64,000 nt of DNA from Clusia tigrina (taxonomy: Eukaryota > Arthropoda > Insecta > Diptera > Clusiidae): assembly GCA_920105625.2 (NCBI GenBank), contig OV050031.1, positions 74,285,995 through 74,349,994 of the forward strand. The letters run 5' to 3'. Shown piece by piece: positions 59,191-64,000 of the stretch (positions are counted from its first letter, which is position 1; each line of letters opens with the position of its first letter). Made by a program: the position numbers and the translations under genes. A model generated the notes under the pieces. The model was given only the letters and a program-made list of their open reading frames with translations, was not told the origin of the DNA and made no database searches.

Positions 59191-61364
59191 AGACATGTGT
59201 TAGCAGTGTTTTACAAGTGTAAACACAAAAATAACAACGTAAACATGTACGTGTGTGTATCAAATAACACACAAAGCTCCGATTTTCAAAGTCAAGGCCA
59301 GTAGAAGTGTGCCACTTAAAATCGAGCGATTAAAGTTGACGTAATAAAAGTGCTTATTATGCACTGTGGCCGAACGAAGCATAGTAGGGAAAAATATTTT
59401 TTTTTTAAATAATGATAAATATTGCACGTAATTAAAAAATAAAATAAGATAGTAAGACAGTCGTGGGTAAGTAATATAAAACTTCGAATATGTACATACA
59501 CACATACGGCAGTGTATGCACTGAAATTCGATGCATGAGCATTAACGCCAGGCAACGGAACTGCTGGTGAAGTAAGTATATATACGAGTATGTATATATG
59601 TGTATAAGATAAAGAATGAATGTACGAATGTATATATAAAGAAGTAAGTATTCTAGTTAGGAGGAATGGGTATGTGCGTATGTATATTTTTGCAGATACT
59701 GCAGTCGGCTATATGTAAATATACTCGTACATAGGTTTTTACTGTTTATTGATTAGGAAATTAGCGTATGGAAATTTAAAAAAATGTATAGTTAATTGGG
59801 GAAAATAACTTTAGTAATTAATTCTAGGTAATTTAAAGCGCCTCGAATGTATGTATGTAGCCATATACGAGCTAATTACAGGATGGAAAATAAAATCGTT
59901 AATGGATATATACATATCAGGCTAGAAGTAAATTTAAATAAAAAGTAATTGTATGCGATGAAAGATATAGTCATGCAATGGACAATGTTTTCACATAAAC
60001 GGGTTTATCTTAAATATTCTGGTTTATGTCAGGGGGCAATAGAATTTGCTCAGAATTGAAAAATTTAAAAATATATGTAAAAAGAGAAATGATATGAAAG
60101 GAATAATGAATTGTCTAAAGAAAAGAAAAAATAAATAATAAATTTATCTTTTATGTACTCGCTTATGTAAGAGGCACTAGTTTTGCCAAGAATTGATATA
60201 AACAAATTTTTTTTTTGGGCGGCATATAATTTAATTAGAAAATAATTGTTATGTATGAAGCAAATTGTTGTAAAATGGATATATTTGAGAAGGATTTAAA
60301 GTTTTAATGCCGCCAACAATTGTACGAAAATGTATCATAGTTAATTAATAGTATTTGTAAAGGAAATAGTTTTTGTTACTTGTTTATAGTTTGTTTGTTG
60401 AGACGTAGTAGATAAGCGATATATAGATTTAAATCCAATTTACTCTTTACGTTAGGGAAAATATTGAAAATTGAATGAATGTAATAGCTAGTAAGAATAA
60501 TTAAAACTCGGCAAGTCCGATAAGCTAAGCGTATTGTTTTTAGATATTCAGGCGTTGGTGAACAAACATCTGGATGGTTCAATATGGTGCAGCATGAACC
60601 TGGAAGGGACTTCCTGCAGCGTCGAAGACTGAGTAATATGTTAACCAACATCCAGGAGACCAGTAGATGAAATGCAAGTGCAGCGAACAAAAATCTGACT
60701 GAATGAGAAGAAGTAAGAAGACGTAGAAGAAAAGTGATCAGTAAGCCGCAAAGGAAGAAAGACGAGTTTGGCAACGATGATGTCCAGAGATAATTTTTGG
60801 GTTGGAAGAAACGAAAACGAAATTAGTGAGAATTCATTTTTATATGAAAGAGTGGAAGAGCTTCCAACTTCCCATCTGAGAGATGACTACGATTTAAGCT
60901 TATGAAAAGTCAAATAATACTTGAGTTTTATTGCATAACTGACGAAATGGCATGAAAAACACTAACATGTACGTTGTCCGGATAAAAAAATTCCAACGTG
61001 TCTGCCATTATTACATATGTCAGTATGTATATTGTATTATTGTCTAGAAATAAGAAAAGGTAATTTTAGCCAAAACCCGAGGTTACTCCGTAATTTCACC
61101 GAGAAACGGCTACAATAACAATAACAGCCACAACTACTATCGTTCAATTAGCTTCGCAGAATAATCTCCTGGCGCAAAAATCGTTTTAACCACGAAAAGA
61201 TCGAACATAACTTAGCCAAGCTTTATCGACTAAACTTCGTAACGATTTCTCCAATGAGAAAATATCCATTGTCACTCACTAAGCGAATATCGAATATTTA
61301 TTTTGATTTCGTCAGAAGCGCATCTAGTCGCGCAAGCTTGCATCATCTTTGTACGTACCGATTC

Positions 61365-61380
61365 AGAAAGAAGGGAGGGG
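61365..61380 (+). other. Internal purine tract resembling the 3' PPT
   Basis: AGAAAGAAGGGAGGGG differs at 2 of 16 positions from the true tract at 61,923-61,938 (AGAAAGAGGGGAGGGA) and lies 558 nt upstream of it. Confidence 0.65.
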
Positions 61381-61566
61381 TATGCAGAGTTCATCGAGGG
61401 ACTTCACTCTGACAACGACGGTCGTCAACTGGACCAGCAGGTAGCAGAGGGCGCAGTATAATATAAGGTTTTATGTATAGAATAGAATTGTGTTATTGTT
61501 TAGATATTTGTATATACGCCAATGAGAAAAGAGTCAATGAAAGACCAAATTATAAAAAGGGGAATA

Positions 61567-61587
61567 TAAAAAAAAAAATAATGATGG

Positions 61588-61628
<41 letters not shown>

Positions 61629-61740
61629 AAACAAACAAAAACAAAAACAAAAACAAAAAAAAAAAAAAAAAAAAAATAAAAATAAAAGAAAGAAAACTAC
61701 AAAAGAAAATAATAGCTAGAGAAAAAAAAAATATATATGG
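61567..61740 (+). repeat. A-rich low-complexity tract
   Basis: An uninterrupted run of about 38 A (61,590-61,627), then CAAACAAA and CAAAAA units, then a second run of about 22 A. The Lys-only open frame across it is an artefact of composition. Confidence 0.95.
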
Positions 61741-61922
61741 AAAAGAAAAGAATAAAAACGGAAGAAAAAACCGTGATAGAACCCAAACAAGGCGATTTCA
61801 TGGAAAAAAATAAAACAAATTATATATATGTACTATAGAGTTAAATAAATGCACATAATTGTTTACAGTGCAAGAAAAATATTGTAGAGATTTTATGGAA
61901 GTTAGTTGCACTAACTTCTTTT

Positions 61923-61938
61923 AGAAAGAGGGGAGGGA
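61923..61938 (+). other. Element C polypurine tract
   Basis: AGAAAGAGGGGAGGGA abuts the 3' LTR exactly, as required for priming of plus-strand DNA. Confidence 0.9.
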
Positions 61939-62407
61939 TGTTGTGAGTTAGAATCAAGCTACTTACGCGTAGTTGACTCACAGCACCGGCTCCTATTAAA
62001 TTCATTAAGAACGCACATATTTTAGGGTGCAAATATTGAAAATGAACAGTAATTATTCATTAATTATGATGTAAACTTTTAGGGTGTCACAGTTCCGCAG
62101 TCAAGCTGACGAGGGGCATTTAGAATGCACCGACGACACTTTTACTTGCAGTAGGTCAGCGGGCTTGAGCAACTGACACCAAATAACAATTGCGTAACTG
62201 GAACACCAGAAAAGTGAAGACGTAGACTGTAATGTTTATTTGTAAATAGTATATAAGAACTAGCATTTTAAGAATAAAGTTCTCTTGTTGTTTTAAACCC
62301 AAAAGAGTGCAGTGCTCATTTAATAAAGTGGTGTAGGTTTTGCAGGTTCCCGCGACAGGACATTCCAGAGGACGTCTCTCGCCGACAAGCAGATACGGAC
62401 CCCAACA
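61939..62407 (+). repeat. Element C 3' LTR
   Basis: 469 bp, identical to the 5' LTR at every position compared, followed by the CTAT duplication. Confidence 0.95.
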
Positions 62408-64000
62408 CTATGCCTATATCTACCACTATTTGCCTCAGTCGGCGTTTTAGTCGGCGTCGCAGCCTCTGTCAGCATCTCTCTAATCGTCTCAGTCGCTGCC
62501 GCTGTCGATTGGGGGGTCTGCTGCCTTCTCTATGCCTCTATCTACCCTTATCTGCCCCAGTCGGCGTCTCAGTCAGCGTCGAAGCCTCTGTCAGCCTCTC
62601 TGAATGCGTCTCAGTCGCTGCCGCTGTCGATTGGGGGGGTCTGCTGCCTTCTCTATGCCTACATCTACCCCTATCTGCCTCAGTCGGCGTCTCAGTCGGC
62701 GTCGCAGCCTATGTCAGCGTCTCTGTAGGCGTCTCAGTCGCTGCCGCTGTTGATTGGGGGGTCTGCTGCTTTCTCTATGCCTATGTCTACCCTTATCTCC
62801 CCCAGTCGGCGTCTCAGTCAGCGTCGAAGCCTTTGTCAGCCTCTCTGAATGCGTCTCAGTCGCTGCGGCTGCCGATTGGGGGCTCTGCTGCCTTCTCTAC
62901 CCCTATCTGCCCCAGTCGGCGTCTCAGTCAGCGTCGAAGCCTCTGTCAGTCTCTCTGAATGCGTCTCAGTCGCTGCGGCTGCCGATTGGGGGCTCTGCTG
63001 CCTTCTCTATGCCTATATCTACCCCTATCTGCCTCAGTCGGCGTCTCAGTGGGCGTCGCAGCCTCTGTCACCGTGTCTGTAGGCGTCTCAGTCGCTGCCG
63101 CCGACAATTGGGGGGTCTGCTGCATTCTCTATGCCAATATCTACCCCTATCTCCCTCAGTCGGCGTCGCAGCCTCTGTCAGCGTCTCTGTAGGCATCTCA
63201 GTCGCCGCCGCTGTCGATTGGGTGGTCTGCGGCCTCTTCTATGCCTATATCTACCAATATATTCCTCAGTCAGCGTCTCAGTCGGCGTCGCAGCCTCTGT
63301 CAGCATCTCTGTAAGCGTCTCAGTCGCTGCCGCTGTCGATTGGGGGGTATGCTGCCTTCTCTATACCAATATCTACCCCTATCTGCCTCAGTCGGCGTCG
63401 CAGCCTCTGTCAGTGTCTCTGTAGGTGTCTCAGTCGCTGCCGCTGTCGATTGGGGGGTCTGCTGTTTTCTCTATGCCTATATCTACCCCTATCTGCCTCA
63501 GTCGGCGTCTCAGTCGGCGTCGCAGCCTCTGTCAGCATATCTGTAATCGTCTCAGTCGCTGCCGCTGTTGATTGGGGGGTCTGCTGCTTTCTCTATGCCT
63601 ATATCTACCCCTATCTGCCTCAGTCGGCGTTTTAGTCGGCGTCGCAGCCTCTGTCAGCATCTCTCTAATCGTCTCAGTCGCTGCCGCTGTCGATTGGGGG
63701 GTCTGCTGCCTTCTCTATGCCTCTATCTACCCTTATCTGCCCCAGTCGGCGTCTCAGTCAGCGTCGAAGCCTCTGTCAGCCTCTCTGAATGCGTCTCAGT
63801 CGCTGCCGCTGTCGATTGGGGGGGGTCTGCTGCCTTCTCTATGCCTACATCTACCCCTATCTGCCTCAGTCGGCGTCTCAGTCGGCGTCGCAGCCTATGT
63901 CAGCGTCTCTGTAGGCGTCTCAGTCGCTGCCGCTGTTGATTGGGGGGTCTGCTGCTTTCTCTATGCCTATGTCTACCCTTATCTGCCCCAGTCGGCGTCT
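62408..64000 (+). repeat. 122-bp satellite array, plus orientation
   Basis: About 13 monomers continuing the array interrupted at 51,888 and running off the window. From about 63,173 it repeats the sequence on both sides of the element C insertion: offset 11,708 to the left flank and 1,185 to the right flank. This defines a local higher-order unit of 1,185 bp. Confidence 0.95.
63593..63596 (+). other. Unoccupied paralogue of the element C target site
   Basis: CTAT occurs once here within TCTGCTGCTTTCTCTATGCC. The left side matches 51,465-51,888 and the right side matches 62,412 onward, including the rare GGCGTTTTAGTCGG variant at 62,441 and 63,626. This is the pre-insertion state of the element C site. 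Confidence 0.9.

Larger units (their letters stand above)
59191..61922 (+). other. Element C 3' non-coding region, no env
   Basis: About 2.7 kb, AT-rich, between pol and the purine tract. No env-like ORF exists on the plus strand. It contains GTATATAT-rich sequence (59,560-59,900), a possible 3' splice site TTGTTTTTAG (60,534-60,543) followed by short open frames including an Arg/Lys-rich stretch (60,707-60,793), an internal purine tract (61,365-61,380) and an A-rich stretch (61,567-61,740). Minus-strand open frames here lack ATG starts or recognisable domains. Confidence 0.75.
51889..62407 (+). mobile_element. Ty3/Gypsy element C, full-length and young
   Basis: A 10,519-bp plus-strand element with two 469-bp LTRs that I compared base by base and found identical, a 4-bp duplication CTAT (51,885-51,888 and 62,408-62,411), a tRNA-Ser-type primer site, gag, pol and a 16-nt purine tract before the 3' LTR. 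There is no env. A 2.7-kb non-coding region separates pol from the purine tract. Identical LTRs mean a very recent insertion. I cannot assign it to a named family. Gag with three zinc knuckles and an integrase GPY motif set it apart from element B. Confidence 0.95.

Noticed and set aside
60376..60774. 132-codon minus-strand frame in the element C 3' region
   Set aside because: It starts at TTG, has no recognisable domain, and is Leu/Ile-rich as expected for AT-rich DNA read antisense to the element.
61473..61679. 68-codon Lys-rich frame
   Set aside because: It is produced by the A-rich tract.
59191..61938. Gypsy-type insulator (Su(Hw) site cluster)
   Set aside because: Isolated TGCAT motifs occur, but there is no cluster of TGCATA followed by a T-rich core.
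1..64000. CRISPR-like array
   Set aside because: Repeats are contiguous with no unique spacers, and the surrounding elements are eukaryotic retrotransposons.

Overview
The window is repeat DNA from end to end, and I see no host gene in it. About 42.6 kb is one GC-rich tandem satellite family with a monomer of about 122 bp. Into it are inserted three LTR retrotransposons totalling about 21.4 kb: one Ty1/Copia element and two Ty3/Gypsy elements. The organism is an insect, most likely a drosophilid or a close dipteran. The Copia element carries a primer site matching the internal half-molecule of initiator tRNA-Met, as in Drosophila copia. One Gypsy element has a tRNA-Arg-type primer site and TGTAGT...TACA LTR ends, as in the mdg1/412 group. 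The other has a tRNA-Ser-type primer site. Large satellite blocks with young LTR elements fit pericentromeric or other heterochromatin.

Layout: 1-11,435 satellite in minus orientation; 11,436-23,815 the same satellite inverted (plus); 23,816-28,188 Copia element on the minus strand (146-bp LTRs, TSD TCTAT); 28,189-33,062 satellite plus; 33,063-39,582 Gypsy element B, plus strand (675-bp 5' LTR, truncated 264-bp 3' LTR, TSD CCAT); 39,583-51,888 satellite plus; 51,889-62,407 Gypsy element C, plus strand (identical 469-bp LTRs, TSD CTAT); 62,408-64,000 satellite plus.

The monomer has two modules. One is about 45 bp and contains a degenerate CTATNN hexamer repeated four times. The other is about 78 bp of degenerate 12-bp units of the type GTCGGCGTCTCA, whose copy number varies between monomers. 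Higher-order blocks of roughly 0.8 to 4 kb are duplicated on top of this. The many long open frames in the satellite are a by-product of 12-bp periodicity and rare stop codons, so I do not annotate them as genes.

The coding content is retroelement gag and pol only. The Copia gag-pol has two compensating frameshifts and one nonsense codon. Element B has three small overlapping leader ORFs (the last ends in a membrane-spanning segment), then gag, then a pol broken by a 1-nt frameshift and cut off after the integrase catalytic core. Element C has gag with an in-frame TAG inside its first zinc knuckle, an intact 1,133-codon pol, no env, and a 2.7-kb AT-rich 3' region.

The most notable pattern is that all three elements entered the same 10-bp stretch of the satellite monomer, two of them at the same phosphodiester. 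Unoccupied paralogous copies of the Copia and C target sites survive in the window.
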